From Chlamydomonas reinhardtii (Eukaryota > Chlorophyta > Chlorophyceae > Chlamydomonadales > Chlamydomonadaceae), in the NCBI RefSeq assembly GCF_000002595.2, contig NC_057005.1, positions 5,703,235 through 5,767,234 on the forward strand: a stretch of 64,000 bases of DNA. Direction: 5' to 3'. Below, piece after piece: positions 45,552 to 57,880 of this stretch. The notes beneath the pieces were generated by a model. That model saw only the letters and a program-made list of their open reading frames with translations. It did no database searches and was not told the origin of the DNA. The position numbers and the translations under genes are program-made. Numbering within the stretch: position 1 is the first letter of the stretch; every line of letters starts with the position of its first letter.

Positions 45552-47568
45552 ATGCCCCCGACCAAAGCTTGCTGTGCTCATGACCATGATTGCGAGGCTG
45601 CTGACTGCGGCGTGGCCTACTCGCTCTACAAACACGTGGCGGTGGACCAGGTCGGGAGGGAAGGGGCGTGCCAGCACGCGGTAGCTGCAAAGCCGCTTCC
45701 AACCCTAGCGCGTTCCGCAGCAACACGCCTGCATTCACGCACATCTAATCCATTGTAAAAAGCAAATGGAAAAGCCCTTTGTCCTGCTCGTACGCGTCGT
45801 GCAGGTGCGGTGCCTGAACGAGGCGTCCGTGGGCTCCTGCCGCAACATCCTGCGGCCGTGGCACACCCGGCTCGACGCGGTGGAGACGCCGCTGCGCAGC
45901 AATGAAGACGAGGACGAGCAGGAGGTGCTGATACACGTGCCGTGAGTTTTAGGCACCGCAACCTGGTGGCGGGAGGGCTGCTGCCGCACCTCAGGGCTGG
46001 GGTTCTTCAATGCATGCACGCCTGCGCACGCAGGACAGATGGGCGCGTCGTCTCCGCTCGCCAGGAGTAGATGCCGATAAGCGACCGGCGTGAAATGTGC
46101 GCCATTCCCTACCTCACAATGTCTTGCATGACCTTGTCGTGCGCCGCAGCTTTGATGGCTCGGTTAAGCTGAAGGCTATCAGTGTCATCGCGCGGGGGCC
46201 GCCTGGCACGGCTCCCGGCCGCATGCGGGCCTACATAAACCGAGACGACCTGGACTTTGGGACCGCGGCCCAGGCGGCGCCCGTACAGGTGCGCGTGCAT
46301 GATACGAGCGGATGCTGCTTGATGTGCTTTGTGAGTGGCTGCTGATGCTGCCGGCGGTCACCGTGCAGGAGTGGGAGTTGGCGGTAGATGGCGACGCACG
46401 CGGAATCATCGAGTACCCCACACAGGTGCGGCTACGTGTTGGCAGCTGTTAAAGGCTTGGGGGCTCACATATGCTTGCAACGTTTACTAATCTTTTGGGG
46501 GCTGCCGTGTGACGTTATGTGCCTTAGCGGTCGTCCACTGAAGCCGGATGACGCATCCGTGCGCTACCCTGCTGGCGCGCTACATTGCACCGCCAGGTGG
46601 CCAAGTTCACGGGCGTGCACTCGCTGGACCTGCTGCTGTCCGGCGCTTCAGGCGGCATGGACTATATTGAGGTACAGGGAGGGGAGGGGAGGGGAGAGTA
46701 GTGGAGCAGGTTTTCGGGGTGTCGTGTGGGGGTCTTTCGGGGTGTCGTGTGGGGGTCTTTGGCCGTAGGTTTGGATAGACTGTAAAGCTGGGGTTGCAGC
46801 TGAGGCCAGGATGGCTACGGGCAGCTCTTGAGCAGCTGGTCGGATCCGTCGCACGTGCTGCTGCCTCGCGTGCTCGCACTCGTGGCGCAAGATGGCACTC
46901 GCCGCGCGTCTCTTTTTGTAGAAACAGGCTGGCGGCAGGCGACAGTGCGTTTCTCGCCGCTTACAGCCCACCGACGCCAGCGGACGGTCACTGTCCCGCC
47001 GACCGGGGGCAACCGGGCCATCAAAGGCTGTAGAGGAAGGAAAGAACCAATACAGCAGCAGGGCTACATACCCATCACGTGATCGCGACTTCCCATGGCG
47101 AAGCGCGCGCTCGCCGTCAATCGTTCGATGCTACACTTACTTTCCGCTCACATATGCAGGTGCACTTCCTGGGGCTTAAAGGCGAGTTCGCAGAGGTGCG
47201 TATGGAAGGAAACATGCCCAGGCATACCGTATGAAGCTCAGTAAGCCTGTGCCTTTTTACTCTGGGATTGTTATATGGTAGGCAGCTTGTCACTGCGCGG
47301 CCATAACAGGGAGGCAAGATGGTCGTAGTCCAGTACGAAAACATGTACGACTCCACCACGTAACCGCCCCTTACGGATAAGGGGACCATGTATCTCCGCA
47401 CCCAAAACGCTGCCCCGTCTGGAGGGTAGTGCTTACAGTCATTTCTCTTTGCCCTGCTGCTCGCAGCGGAGGCGCCAGGCCGTGGAGACGGTGTACGAGC
47501 TGAGGCCAGTGCCGGGCGACGGCAACAAGATCCCGGGCATTGGCGACGGGGCACACTGGCACGCGTGA
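45552..47568 (+). CDS. PITHD1: PITH-domain protein, PITHD1 homologue
   Basis: Exons 45552-45650, 45805-45941, 46150-46288, 46369-46425, 46597-46671, 47160-47195 and 47467-47568 encode 214 residues (animal PITHD1 has 211), all in phase. A short Cys/His-rich head (CCAHDHDCEAADCG) precedes the PITH beta-sandwich: VRCLNEASVGSCRNILRPW, VLIHVPFDGSVKLKAISVI, MRAYINRDDLDFG, GIIEYPTQVAKFTGVHSLDL and HFLGLKGEFAE. The PITH domain was first seen in thioredoxin-like protein 1, where it binds the proteasome; PITHD1 lacks thioredoxin. In animals it is linked to proteasome function and sperm flagella. Intron 5 (46672-47159) contains a 23-bp tandem repeat. Nothing is missing from the domain. Confidence 0.92.
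46715..46760. repeat. 23-bp tandem repeat in PITHD1 intron 5
   Basis: Two identical copies of a 23-base unit starting CGGGGTGTCGTGTGGGGGTC. Confidence 0.8.
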
Positions 47569-47711
47569 GGAGCAGCCACTCTAGGCAGGCGCCAGTGGCA
47601 ATGGCTGGCGTCTGAGCTGTGAGCGGCTCGTGCACTAGGGTGTTAGACTGGCGAATTGGTACGGAGCCGTGGCCACCGTGTGGGACGTGCTGGAAGCGCT
47701 GGAACGACGTG

Positions 47712-47759
47712 ACAGGGAAAGGGAAGCACAGGGAAAGGGAAGCACAGGGAAAGGGAAGC
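47712..47759. repeat. 16-bp tandem repeat, three perfect copies
   Basis: ACAGGGAAAGGGAAGC is repeated three times without change, in the PITHD1 3' UTR. Confidence 0.85.
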
Positions 47760-47829
47760 AAGTGGCTGAGTCCGTCACGGCGTTGAACACTTGAACAGCT
47801 GGGTCCGTGCGGCTGATAACGGGGCAGGA

Positions 47830-47834
47830 TGTAA
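47830..47834 (+). terminator. TGTAA polyadenylation signal of PITHD1
   Basis: TGTAA 262 bases past the PITHD1 stop. Assigned by position. Confidence 0.5.
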
Positions 47835-48473
47835 GTGGCAGTACCGTATGCAACAATTGAAGTATCAAGGAACTAATGTACAATGCAAGATTGGATGCAC
47901 GGACCGCATGTTTGTTCTAGGGTCGCAGGGTTAGCTACCTGAGATGCGGGCTGTTAGTTGAAACCCGGCGGGCTGTGGTTTGTATACATGGATTAGTGCT
48001 TCGCACCGAGGTGGGGCCGGCGCTGTTGCAGCTGCTGGAGGGCAGCCGTGAGCACGAGCTGATTGCGCAGTACACTGTGTACGGCTCCGGAACAGTGTCC
48101 GGATGCAGATGTCTATGATGCCAGAGGCTGTAAGCTGGACCGACATGGGTTCTATGGTGGGGGCGTGTCCAAGTACGAAGTCATGGAGTAAAGTGTGTCG
48201 GCAAGAACCGCCGGAGTACTCAGGGCCACGCGCATGGATGCGGGCAGCCTCCGGGGTGACGAGGCGTGCGCCATGGTGGCGGCCGGCACGATTCAAAACA
48301 CGCCCACAAAGTTAAAGACGTTCTGTAGCTATTTTGTGTTTAGTTTTAAGGCAGTCTTCATGCCTAGCCACTAGCTTGTCGGTTTGACGCGAAGAGTTGC
48401 GACTATATTAACACTAAGTGCTGTGATCGACAATTGAACTTGAATTCCCCTTTATTGACATAAAAAGAACAAA

Positions 48474-51400
48474 ATGAGACGGTCGGCTCCGGTTATGCGG
48501 GAACCGGTGTCGATTTCGCTGCCACCGCAAATTCACGCTTCAGTGGTTATGGGTCAGCGCGGAAAGATATTTCAAAGAGTGCAGGAGCTCACCGGGGCGC
48601 GACTGTCATATATGGAGCAGGACCACCGCGTTGATATTCGGGGGCGCCACCAAGAGGCGGAGAGGGCGGCCCGCCTGCTCGAGAAGACGTTAGAGCACTA
48701 TCAGTACTCGGGTAAGACATTGCTTTGATTTCATGTGCTCGACATGCATCGTACGCTGCATAAGACGACCGACGGAGTCACGAACGACGCGGGGAGCACG
48801 CCTCGAGGAGTCAGTGGGTTCCCAGGTTTCCCCCAGTTCCGGGTGGCCACTATTGACAGTGCCGGTGCCCACGTGGCCAAAGCATTGCTGGAACCGCCGT
48901 GGGCCGCATGTTATGGGCAGCTAGACTTGCGCCCCTGGCACCGTGGGACTGAGAGCAGCTGGGAGCAGAAGCAGCCACGAGAGCAGCACCTGTGCCTAAG
49001 CAGAAGCAGCGGCGGCGGAAGGTCATGTCGGCTGGGGGCGCGACAGCGCCCGGGTCAGAGACAGAGTGATAGCGCTGCGTGCCCGCCATTCCCAACGTCA
49101 ATGTCGCGAACCACTGCCCGCCAATATCACTCGCACTCCGCGCGGGCGGGCGCACTCCCTCGCGCGGGAGCGCCTTGCGCCTTGTAACCCCTGCCTCCCT
49201 GGCCCCCAACAGGCATGCAGTTTTCCCGTAAAACCATCTACAACATCCTTGCACCGGAGCTCTCAGCCAGCGAGGAGCTGTCGCTGCTGCCCTGCAGCCG
49301 GCCCGTCATCAGCGTGATGCCTGGCGGCCCGACCAGCGACGGCTTCGTCCTCTCCCTCCCCGCCTCCGACGTCGCCAGCAGCAGCGGAAGGCAGGCGCCG
49401 GGCCCGGAGGCGTCGACGTCGGGCCTGGACGGCCGGCAGGGGCCGCCCGGGCGCATCCAGGTGCCGCTGCTGCGGCCCGCCGCCGACCTGGACGTGTGCC
49501 TGCAGCAGCTCATAGACCTGGCGGCGGTGGTGTGCATGCAGCACCCGGCCGACTGCGACCGCATGGAGATACGCCTCTACCTGGGTGAGCAGGTCGGGCG
49601 GGGCGGCGGGGAGGCCACGGAAGCCGGGGGCCCGGGGAGGCGCGGCGGCGGCGGAGTGCGGGATGTGGGTGGGTTACATTCATGTTTGTTAAAGAAGTGA
49701 AGGCGTAGCGGGATGAGGTGCGGGGCGGGACGGGGTGCGGTGGTTGGTATAGCGCGTTGTGGAGGCGGGGACAGGGACACGGGCAGCAGGCTCGCCGGTA
49801 GAAGTGCGGGTGTAGTGCGCATGGTGCACTCAGGACCGTCGTTGCCCTGACCACTGCACCTCACACACCGGCGTCCTCGCGCCCTCGCCTACATAATGAA
49901 CGCCCGCACCGCCGCCTCACGCTGTATGTGGCATGCCCCTACCCCTCTTATGGTCTCCCTCAGGCAAGCTGCTCCTCACGGATGTGACCACCAGCCGCCG
50001 CCAGCTGCCCACGCCCTCCCTGATGGAGTGGACCTACCCCCAGGACGGCCGGGCGGTGTTTGACACCTCCCTGCCACAGGACACCATCCGCTCACTGGAC
50101 AGGTGCGTGTGTGTGTGTGAGTGTGTGTGTGTACATGTGTGCAAAATGTCTGTGCATCGGGACTGGGGGATGGGCGTGCGGGCTGACAAGGGCAGAGCAG
50201 TGCAGCGCTGCAAGCAGCGCGGCAAGCAGCCATGTGATTGTAACCCACCGAGTCATTCACCAGCAACTGGGCGGGTGTATCAGCAAGGACCGCGGTGATG
50301 GCTGTGGCCGCGACCTGCGGGTGTGGCTGGCGCGCTCCCTCTTTCCTTCCACATGCTGCTGACGGTGCCTGCCGCTCTCCCCTCCCCGTGCCTCCTGCCC
50401 GGCACGTCCCTGCCTGCCACAGCTACCTGACTGACCGGGGTCTGACGGTGACGCAGCAGGTCAAGAGCGCCAGCCTGCACCTGGAGACGTCCATCCCCTG
50501 GATCCAGTACCACCCCACCTTCTCGGTGGCGGAGGATGGAGCGCTGCGCATCTCCAAGGTGTGCGTGCTCGCGAGATGGCCGGCGAAGCAGGGCAGCCTG
50601 GGGAAGGGACGGAAGCGGTGGCGAGGAGCGGGGGAATAGTTGCTCAACCCATTCCCAGCAAGCGGGGGGCACTTTCTGGAAGGTTCAGGCGCACCGAATG
50701 GGCCCTGGCCTGAGCGCATAGGATGCGCGGCGGCAGCCGGGCCCAGCTATGGCGCTACTGCTTACACCCTTCCAGACGTCCACATGCTGGCAGCCGCTGC
50801 AGTTCTGTGGGCGTGTGCCTCACGCGAGAGCACGCCGCTGTTGTTCCTTCCTGGGGTTTGCGCCGTGTCATCTGTCACGTGCGGCCGTTGCTGACGCCTG
50901 CGCTACCTCGCCGCGTGTGTGGCCCGCAGCTGGAGACGCTGGGCTGCAAGCCGCTGACGCTGGCGCTGGTGGGGCCCAGCCACATCGCCGACGTGCGGCT
51001 GCGCTACGTGGCCAGTGTGCAGCACGGCGCGGAGGACGAGGTGGCGGAGGAGCTGCGGCGGCGGCAGGGCGAGTTTGCGCTGGTGAACGGCACACAGGTG
51101 CGCGGGAAAGCACAAGGAAAGGAGGAACGTTAGGCTGCCTGCGTTCGGTTTGCGTATGCGTTGAAAGGGGCAAACCGAAACCATGTGCTTGTCCGGGGCT
51201 TATGGCCTGGCAACGTATGATGCAGAAGGTCACCCGGCATGGATCCAGGGTGGATAAATTGTTTGCTGTCCACCTACTACGGTACGGTACGTGTACGACC
51301 ACGCTGTACGACTCACTGTGCCAATGCCCCTGCGACAGGTGGTGGTCCCCAGCGACCTCCGGGACATGGACCTCACCCTCACCTCGGCACGCGTGAAGCT

Positions 51401-51861
51401 CAAGCGCGTGTACGTCACGCCACAGCCGCTGCCACCCCCTGGCAGCAGCGGCAGCGGCGAGGCGGGCGGGCGCAAGCCCCGCACAAAGCGCGCGGCTTCA
51501 GCGTTTGGGCCGGCAGCGGCGGCGGCTGGGTCGGAGCTGCCGCCGGTCAGCCTCAAGGTGTCGGCGGCGGGCGTTGTCGACAACCTGGGCGGCAAGCGGC
51601 TAGAAGTGACGGTGGGTGGGCCGTGCGGGCGTTCGCCTGGAAGCACACCTCGGACGGTAGGGGGTGCTGCGAGGCCGGGCGTGCACGCCGGCCTTGCACT
51701 CTGCACGGCGGGCGCCTCACACGGTGCACAGGCTCTGTGGCGGCTCTCCCGTCTCGACTGTCAGCCTTGATGCACACACTGCACCGACGGCACATGCCGC
51801 GTGAACACCCAGGCACACAAACACACATGCTTATTTCTCCTTGTGCGCCTTAACGTACACA

Positions 51862-51902
<41 letters not shown>

Positions 51903-52164
51903 ACACACACACACACCGATCTCACACTGTCTCCCCAGCAGCGCATACGCAAGCTGCCGACCCACCTACCCGCCTGTCCAACCCACGCCGCCTCGCCTTG
52001 ACTCGCTGCCGTAGGTGTCGTGCCCGGAGCTAAACGCGGCGCTGATGCGGCTGCACCGCACACGTGAGGAGGCGCCCGGCGCGCGGGAGGCACTGCTGGC
52101 GCAGCTGCGTTCGCTGTTGGCGCACGTGGCACACATGCGCGCCAACGTGGCATTTGTGCCGTGA
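48474..52164 (+). CDS. KH-domain protein with large unrecognised C-terminal region
   Basis: Exons 48474-48711, 49213-49584, 49964-50102, 50423-50558, 50930-51097, 51339-51611 and 52015-52164 total 1476 nt (491 residues), all in phase. Residues about 12-75 are a single KH domain: VSISLPPQIHASVVMGQRGK with the GxxG loop as GQRG (27-30), then RVQELTGARLSYMEQDHRVD and a closing helix. KH domains bind single-stranded RNA or DNA. Residues 80-491 match no family I can name. They are mostly ordered-looking, with DVCLQQLIDLAAVVCMQH, HLETSIPWIQYHPTFSVAED and LTLALVGPSHIADVRLRYVA, and carry a Gly/Ser/Ala/Arg linker at about 380-415. The start is the first Met, just before the KH strand. No signal peptide or membrane segment is seen. 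The stop lies inside CCGTGAGC, so a further spliced exon cannot be excluded. Confidence 0.78.
50104..50131. repeat. (GT)n microsatellite in a KH-gene intron
   Basis: Alternating GT with one interruption, immediately after the donor site of exon 3. Confidence 0.7.
51861..51917. repeat. (AC)n microsatellite in last KH-gene intron
   Basis: About 28 AC dinucleotides with one ACATAC interruption. Confidence 0.9.
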
Positions 52165-54025
52165 GCGGTGGCGGGGACGGCTTTGCAGCGAGCCTGAGGC
52201 ACCGCGGCCGGCGTACAGGATGTGCCTGGCGGTGAGGCGCATGGGCTTGCTAAGGTGTGAGGCGGACGGGTTCCACCTGCTAGGCGGCACAGGTACGGAC
52301 AGCAGGGTTGGAGTGGCATATATGGTTTGTGAACATGTGCTGGAGGGTGTGCAGGCATGCAGGGGTGGCGGCCACGTGCACGGCACTGTGCCGCACGGAA
52401 TGGCAAGACGGATATCCAGAGTAGATACAGCAACGCAGCGGGGCGGGCACGCGCCTGTGCTGGTTCGGAAGAGCAATGATGTTTGTGGACAGCATTACAA
52501 ACGGTGTATTGAGGTGTATGTTGCATCGGTGCAGCGGCCTAGTGTGTTTGTGGTGGTTGTGGGGGGCGGGGGGTGGCCAACCGACGCAGAGCACTTTATC
52601 GATGCGCTTCAGGAGGGGCGCACACGTGCACACGCGAAAGTGCACGATGCAGATTGGTGCTGGCGCTCATTACAGCCTGTTCACTTGATGAGACAGAAGG
52701 CTCACTGGACATTGTCACTTTAAACACATGACCATGTAATGACCATCCCCGCGAGTAGCAGAAAATGCTTGAAAAAACGCAACACGCACAAGCGAACATG
52801 ACGTTGTAGAGCCGAGGCCAGTGAGCTAGCACAAGCAAAAAAAAAACGTGAGCATGAGCAGCGGCCGCAACTGCTACGTTACCTTTGACGAGATAACCGC
52901 GCGCCAAGCTGCGCCACTCCGGCGTCCTCATGCTTGTGACTCTCAGCTGGTGTATACGGCTGTCAGAGGCTGGGCTGGCGCAGACTGGCCGCAGACTACC
53001 AAGCGAAGGCGATGGGCTGATGTATTTAGAGGACGGCGGCGAACGCAGTGGCAGATTGAAAGGGGCATGTCGCACTATCCTCACTTTCGCTCCAGCCAGG
53101 CTCCAGCCTTTAGGTGCCCGGTCCGCGAGATACCCCCGTGGAGCCCTGAGTCGCAGGTCCGTTCAATCCAATGGCGAGGGTGTTGCAGTCAGGGGAGGTT
53201 GCAGTCCGCGATATGACGACACAGGACGTCAGGACCCCACCAATACTGGCAGCCTTGGGGCCGTAGCAGCGGTGCCCAGATTGGATGATTCCTCCTCTCA
53301 GGCGCCCATGTCCGCATTATGGGCCATCCGTCGCAAACTGGCCAAGAAACTGGCGAATGTATACGAATGTATGGCTGTGTATGTATGGCCGGCCACACAC
53401 ATGCGTCACTCCGCTGACCTAACCGCCCCTCGTGTAACCAATGCAATCTACCGTACAGTTACTCCTCAGCACTGTTACTCCGGCGTTCTACCAGCCGACC
53501 TAACCTGACGCTGACCGGACCGAAGACAGTTCGTGCGTCAGCCCATATCAAATTCACCACACCGGGCAGCAATGCGTGCTGCAAACATCCTTGCCCAGCC
53601 ATGTTCAACCTGAATTGCAACCATCCCCACTCAGTGCTATGAATTGCCGACGAGCACGCCGAAGGCCCCGTTCCAATATCACAATCTGGAGCTCCAGTCC
53701 AATCCAAACCCCCCTCCCCGCTTTGCATAAACGGCTACCGACCTCGCCCTGCGCTTCTACACAAGCGAGCACACAGGTGTTGCTGAGTCAAGCTGCAACT
53801 CCCACCCAACCCCGCCCAAGCCGACAAGCAGCAACTGGATGTTGCCCAATGCGGTCTCAGAAACACACGACCGAAGGACCGAAGCGGCAGCGCACCAGCC
53901 ATTCAAATTTCGAAAGAGATAAGTCCGACACTAATAAGGCCGTCTTTAAATGGTTGCGACCGCAGTTATCCAAAATTACACCGTGGTGTTGTGTACAGCT
54001 GGCCACAAGCCATCTCATGTGCACC
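52165..54025. other. Convergent intergenic region, KH gene and Myb gene
   Basis: About 1.9 kb. It holds a TGTAA for the KH gene near 52735. Two plus-strand open frames (52930-53508 and 53576-54103) have a mixed composition and no recognisable domain; the second overlaps the Myb 3' end in antisense. I do not call genes here. Confidence 0.4.
52735..52739 (+). terminator. TGTAA polyadenylation signal, KH gene
   Basis: TGTAA about 570 bases past the KH gene stop. Assigned by position only. Confidence 0.4.
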
Positions 54026-57000
54026 TCAGCTCCACATATCAGGCGCAGCGGAGCGGAGCCATGCGTCCAGGTCTCCGACCCCGCGCGGCGCACCCAAGGG
54101 TAGCGATGCCTGCATGCCCACTGAGCCACACAGGGCAGTTGCAGGTGCCGCCTGCAGCGTCAGGTCAGGAAGGCCCCTGCCGGCGCCTGCCGGCGCATAC
54201 GTGTTCAAACGCAACATGCCCTCCACACACAGCTGCTGCTGCTCCTCCCTCGTCAGATGCTGATGATGATGCAGCACAGGCAGCTGCTGCTGCTGCCGGC
54301 CGGCCTGCTGCTTGAGTAGCTCCAGCAGCAGCTGGCGCCGCAGCGCCTGGGCATCCAGCGCCATGGGTTCATCTGGGTCAGCCTTAATCGGCAGTTGCGG
54401 CTGCGACTGCAGCGCCTGCAGCCGCTGCAAGAGGTTCTGCTGCTCCTCTAGCTTGAGCTGCTGCTCCGTTCCCGCTCCGGTATCGTTCTTCGGGACCTGG
54501 GGCAGCGCCAAGGGAACGGTAGCCTGCGCTGGAGCCACAGCGGCTGGGCTGACAACATCACGGCGGCCGGCGGCTAGCGCCGCCGCAGCCTCGCCCAGCG
54601 CGGCTGCTTCTGCTGCCAGCTTCGCCTGACGCCGCCTCAGGAGCTCCTCCTCAATCTCGTCCAGTGAGATGCCGTACGACAGCATTCGGTCCATGCGGTG
54701 GCGCTGCTCCGCCTCCCATGCGCTCGTACCGGGCCCAGAGGCGCCGCGGTTAGAAGCAACCCCGCGGCCGTTGTCGTGACCACTGCCAACCGCAGTGGCC
54801 GAAGCTGTGCCAGCACTGTCACGGGCATGCGACAGCGCTACTTTGAGCGACGCCTCCATATGTGCCGGTGCCAGCGCAAGGGCGTTCGCAGCGGCGGATG
54901 CGGATGCGGCACCAGTGCCGCCACCCATTGGCGTGACTGCAGCAGGGCTGCGCGGCGCTGTGGTCGTGGGCACGCCGTTTGCCTGCTGCTGCTTCTGCTG
55001 CTGCCGCTGCTGTGTTGACGGCATTGCTGCAGGCCCAGTTGGGTCGGCGTTCTGGCTAATGCAGCCTCCGCCGTTGCGGCCGCGCGTGTTGCGGGGCCCT
55101 GAACCGGCGCCGGCCGACGCGGCAGGTGTAGCTTCCGGGTTGTCCTGCGCACACAAGCAAGCAAGCACAAGTCCTTAAGCAAGGCAAGGGCACGAAGGTA
55201 GGCAGTTTCACGCACGGTAGTCAGGCGCTCTCAGCCCACAAGCGCATAGCCAGGAGGAGTGGCAGTCAGTACGCGCTCAGCTTCCTCACCGTTGGTGCGT
55301 TGTCTGTCTGGCCAGCAGCGGCAGCTTGCGCCGTGCCATCAACCATTGCCTGCAGGCTGTCGAGCGGCGCCCGGCTGCGGGCTTGCACCTCGCCACCCAG
55401 CAACTGCAGCAGCGCAGCGTCTGGCAGCTGCAGTGATTGCCCCTGCCCCTGCTGCATCTCACGCAGCTGCTGCTGAAGCTGCTGTGCATGGTGAGCCTGT
55501 TGTAGCACCTGCAGCTGCTGTGCAAGCAGCCTGTGGGCCGCGGCCCCGGGACCCGCTCCACCGCCGCTGAGGTCTAGTGTCTGCAAACGGGTGTTCCCAT
55601 CACGCAGGCTGGCCGCCCCCAACAGCCTCTCGTGAGCCTGCTGCCCGCCGCTCGACAGGCGGCCCAAGCCCACATCCGGATCTGCGCCATCTGGCAACAG
55701 TGCCATGCGTGCGCGCTTGATATCCTCAGCAGGCATTTCGCTGGCGTCGCCACTGCCGGTCGAGGGACTGTGTTGCAGCTGGGTCTCAACTGCAGCGGGC
55801 GCAGCCCGCTTCATTCCAGCTTGCGGTGGCGCGGCGCCGGACCCAAGCCCCGCGCAAAGAAGGCGTGGCAGTCTGTCGTATACCGTGCCCGCCGCGCCAG
55901 CGTCAATGTGTCCTGGACACACCGCCACACCGCCGCCGCCGCCGCTGCCCTCGTCGCTCTCCCAGTCGTCGCCGCCGGTAGCGGCCGCCAGTAGCCGCAG
56001 CTGCGCCAGGCCGGCGTCTCTGCTGGCAAGCATTGCATCCACGACGCCCGCGTCTAAGAGACACGGCAGTCGCATGGTTGCTGCGGCGGCCACATTCGCC
56101 CCGGGCTCGTCGTCGGCTTCCCCATATTCCAGGCCGTCGGCAGCCTGTCGCAGCGCCTTGGAAGCGACCGCGCCCTGCGGCGCCATGGCTCGCATTGCGC
56201 TTCGAAGCGCCTCACGCCGCAGCTTTGCGTCAGCCTCGCGGCCGTGTATTTGCATGCAGTAGGAGCGCAGAAGCGAGCGTCCCGGATCGCGTGATGCGCG
56301 GAGCGTCTGTGAGCGGAGCGAGAGAGAGAGAGCAGTATTGCAGTGAACGTCAGAGCGATTATAGGCATACATAAGCAATCAGTCCCGAGTTCAGGAGCAA
56401 GCAAACGGGTCAGAGCCTAGCGGGTCAGAGCCCTACTGACGAGCCGCATGCAACGAGATGCTTCCGTCCCCACGCGGCCCTAAAGGCCAGTTGGCAGGCC
56501 GTGCAGAATGTTTGCTCACCGAATGGTAAATGTTCTGGACGGACGATGAGGCGCAGGTGTTGCATAGCATCAGGTGTTGTTATGCGGGGACAACGTGAAC
56601 CAAGGGTGTAAGCGCTGGAAAAAGCAAGCGGGAAGTCAGTTTCGTTGTCGCAGCACCAATACTGTCGCTGGCTATGTGGCCTCACCTCTCACCAGCGCAC
56701 CTTTACCTCCCCTGCCGTACGGCCCGGGAGAAACTCGGAAATCTCCATCCATGCATTGCCGAGCCTGCAGGTTGGCAGCGCTGTAGTGGTAAAGCGTGTT
56801 TCACATGATTATAGGACATGCCGCAAGCGCTTCCCACGGCCACAACCTTTCCGCATAAGAAACGGTGCTGTGACCTAAGCAGAGCTTTTATAAAGGCAAG
56901 CTGATTGGAAGGCAACGCCCCTGTACCGTATGTACCATGCATGCAAACACGCGGCCCCACACACCCGCACGCATGCTGTCCCTACTACATGGCTTGCATT

Positions 57001-57180
57001 CCTCTGCTCGGAGCGCGAAAGTACGCAGAGACCGTACACAAGGCCAAAAGGCGTTACGACACAACCGGTGATGATGATGCACTGCTGTGTGGCATCACGC
57101 GACTGGCGGGCTACTTACTGGGCGTGTTTCTCAACCAGGAGCCGTTCCTCTTGGGCGCTCCACGGCGGCCGCCGACGCCT
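54026..57180 (-). CDS. Myb/SANT-domain protein with Gln-rich C terminus (5' end unresolved)
   Basis: Minus-strand exons from the 5' side: 57119-57180, 56693-56764, 56437-56479, 55290-56306 and 54026-55144; 2313 nt, all phases agree. The first two join into one Myb repeat: PPWSAQEERLLVEKHAQ then LGNAWMEISEFLPGRTAGEV followed by KVRW. The three spaced Trp, acidic EE, and LPGRT recognition-helix motif match the R3 repeat of R2R3 Mybs. The remaining 700 residues are Ala/Gln/Gly-rich with Gln runs and short coiled-coil patches (SLDEIEEELLRRRQAKLAAE). It is probably a DNA-binding transcription regulator. I could not find an R2 repeat or a firm start; a possible first exon, MEGATHSPDDDGVARGPRPG, begins at 57703. 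The 56437-56479 acceptor was chosen because it restores the final Trp; another acceptor at about 56610 is possible. Confidence 0.7.
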
Positions 57181-57880
57181 CTGCAATAACAAGCATAGCC
57201 GCAGTATGTGCGATGTCGGGACAGGTCCCGCGACTTCCGCAGTACGTGTCTGAGTGTAAACGAAAGGGCCTTACGTTGGTATCTACAACCCTCCCCTCCC
57301 CTCCCCTCCCCTCCCCTCCCCTCCCCCGGGTGTGTGACGTCGGGAATCCCAGACACGGCATCCCTCCTGGACAACAGCAGCTCAGCACAGTCAAACTATT
57401 GCTTTGGTCTGTGAGCACACGGGCCAAGAGCAGGCACTGCACTGGGCACGTAGCCGGTGTGGCTTAATAAACAGCGTTACGCGAGCGGGGAAGCGGAAAC
57501 CCCTAAAAGCCAGCCATTCACCACGGTCGAACGCACTCGATGCCATCGCTAGCTTCGGGACGCAGATGTGGTCCCAGCATAAATACGATAGGATGTAACA
57601 GCCAACACCTCAGATACGCGAAGTCAAGCTCACCCGGATTATGGCCCGGTCGGGGCCCGCGCGCAACTCCATCGTCATCGGGAGAGTGTGTTGCTCCTTC
57701 CATATCGCTTGCTACAGCGTCAGAGGTTGCAAAGCTGAGACCGCTTTGCGCTAAACTTCAACAGTGGCATCCGACTCGAGTTCGCCGAAACAGACTAAAA
57801 GATTAAACGTCGCGTGCAGGTGCAGTATCAATTGATGCACGAAATGTTTTCAGTGGAAAACGGCAAGTCCTTCAGTAAGC
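57181..57880. other. Upstream region of the Myb gene
   Basis: Contains a (CTCCC)n run at 57291-57326 and the possible first Myb exon ending near 57636. No further exon could be supported. The long hairpin starts at 57881. Confidence 0.4.
57291..57326. repeat. (CTCCC)n pentamer repeat
   Basis: Seven copies of CTCCC, giving a 36-base pure pyrimidine tract upstream of the Myb repeat exon. Such a tract can form triplex or G-quadruplex DNA on the other strand. Confidence 0.85.

Larger units (their letters stand above)
47569..48473. other. Intergenic region PITHD1 to KH gene
   Basis: Contains three perfect copies of a 16-bp repeat (47712-47759) and the PITHD1 polyadenylation signal. A codon-like stretch near 48011-48115 on the plus strand reads like a lost exon but has no usable splice context. 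No gene is called. Confidence 0.45.

Noticed and set aside
48011-48115. A codon-like stretch (GPALLQLLEGSREHELIAQY) between PITHD1 and the KH gene.
   Set aside because: There is no start, no consistent splice sites and no match; it could be a relic exon but cannot be supported.
52930-54103. Two plus-strand frames of 192 and 175 codons.
   Set aside because: No domain, no splice support, and the second runs antisense into the Myb gene. FERDKSDTNKAVFKWLRPQL looked transposase-like but is too short to claim.
56905-57189. A plus-strand 94-codon frame with MACIPLLGARKYAETVHKAK.
   Set aside because: It is antisense to the Myb repeat exon 57119-57180, which has a clear domain match, and it has no recognisable sequence of its own.
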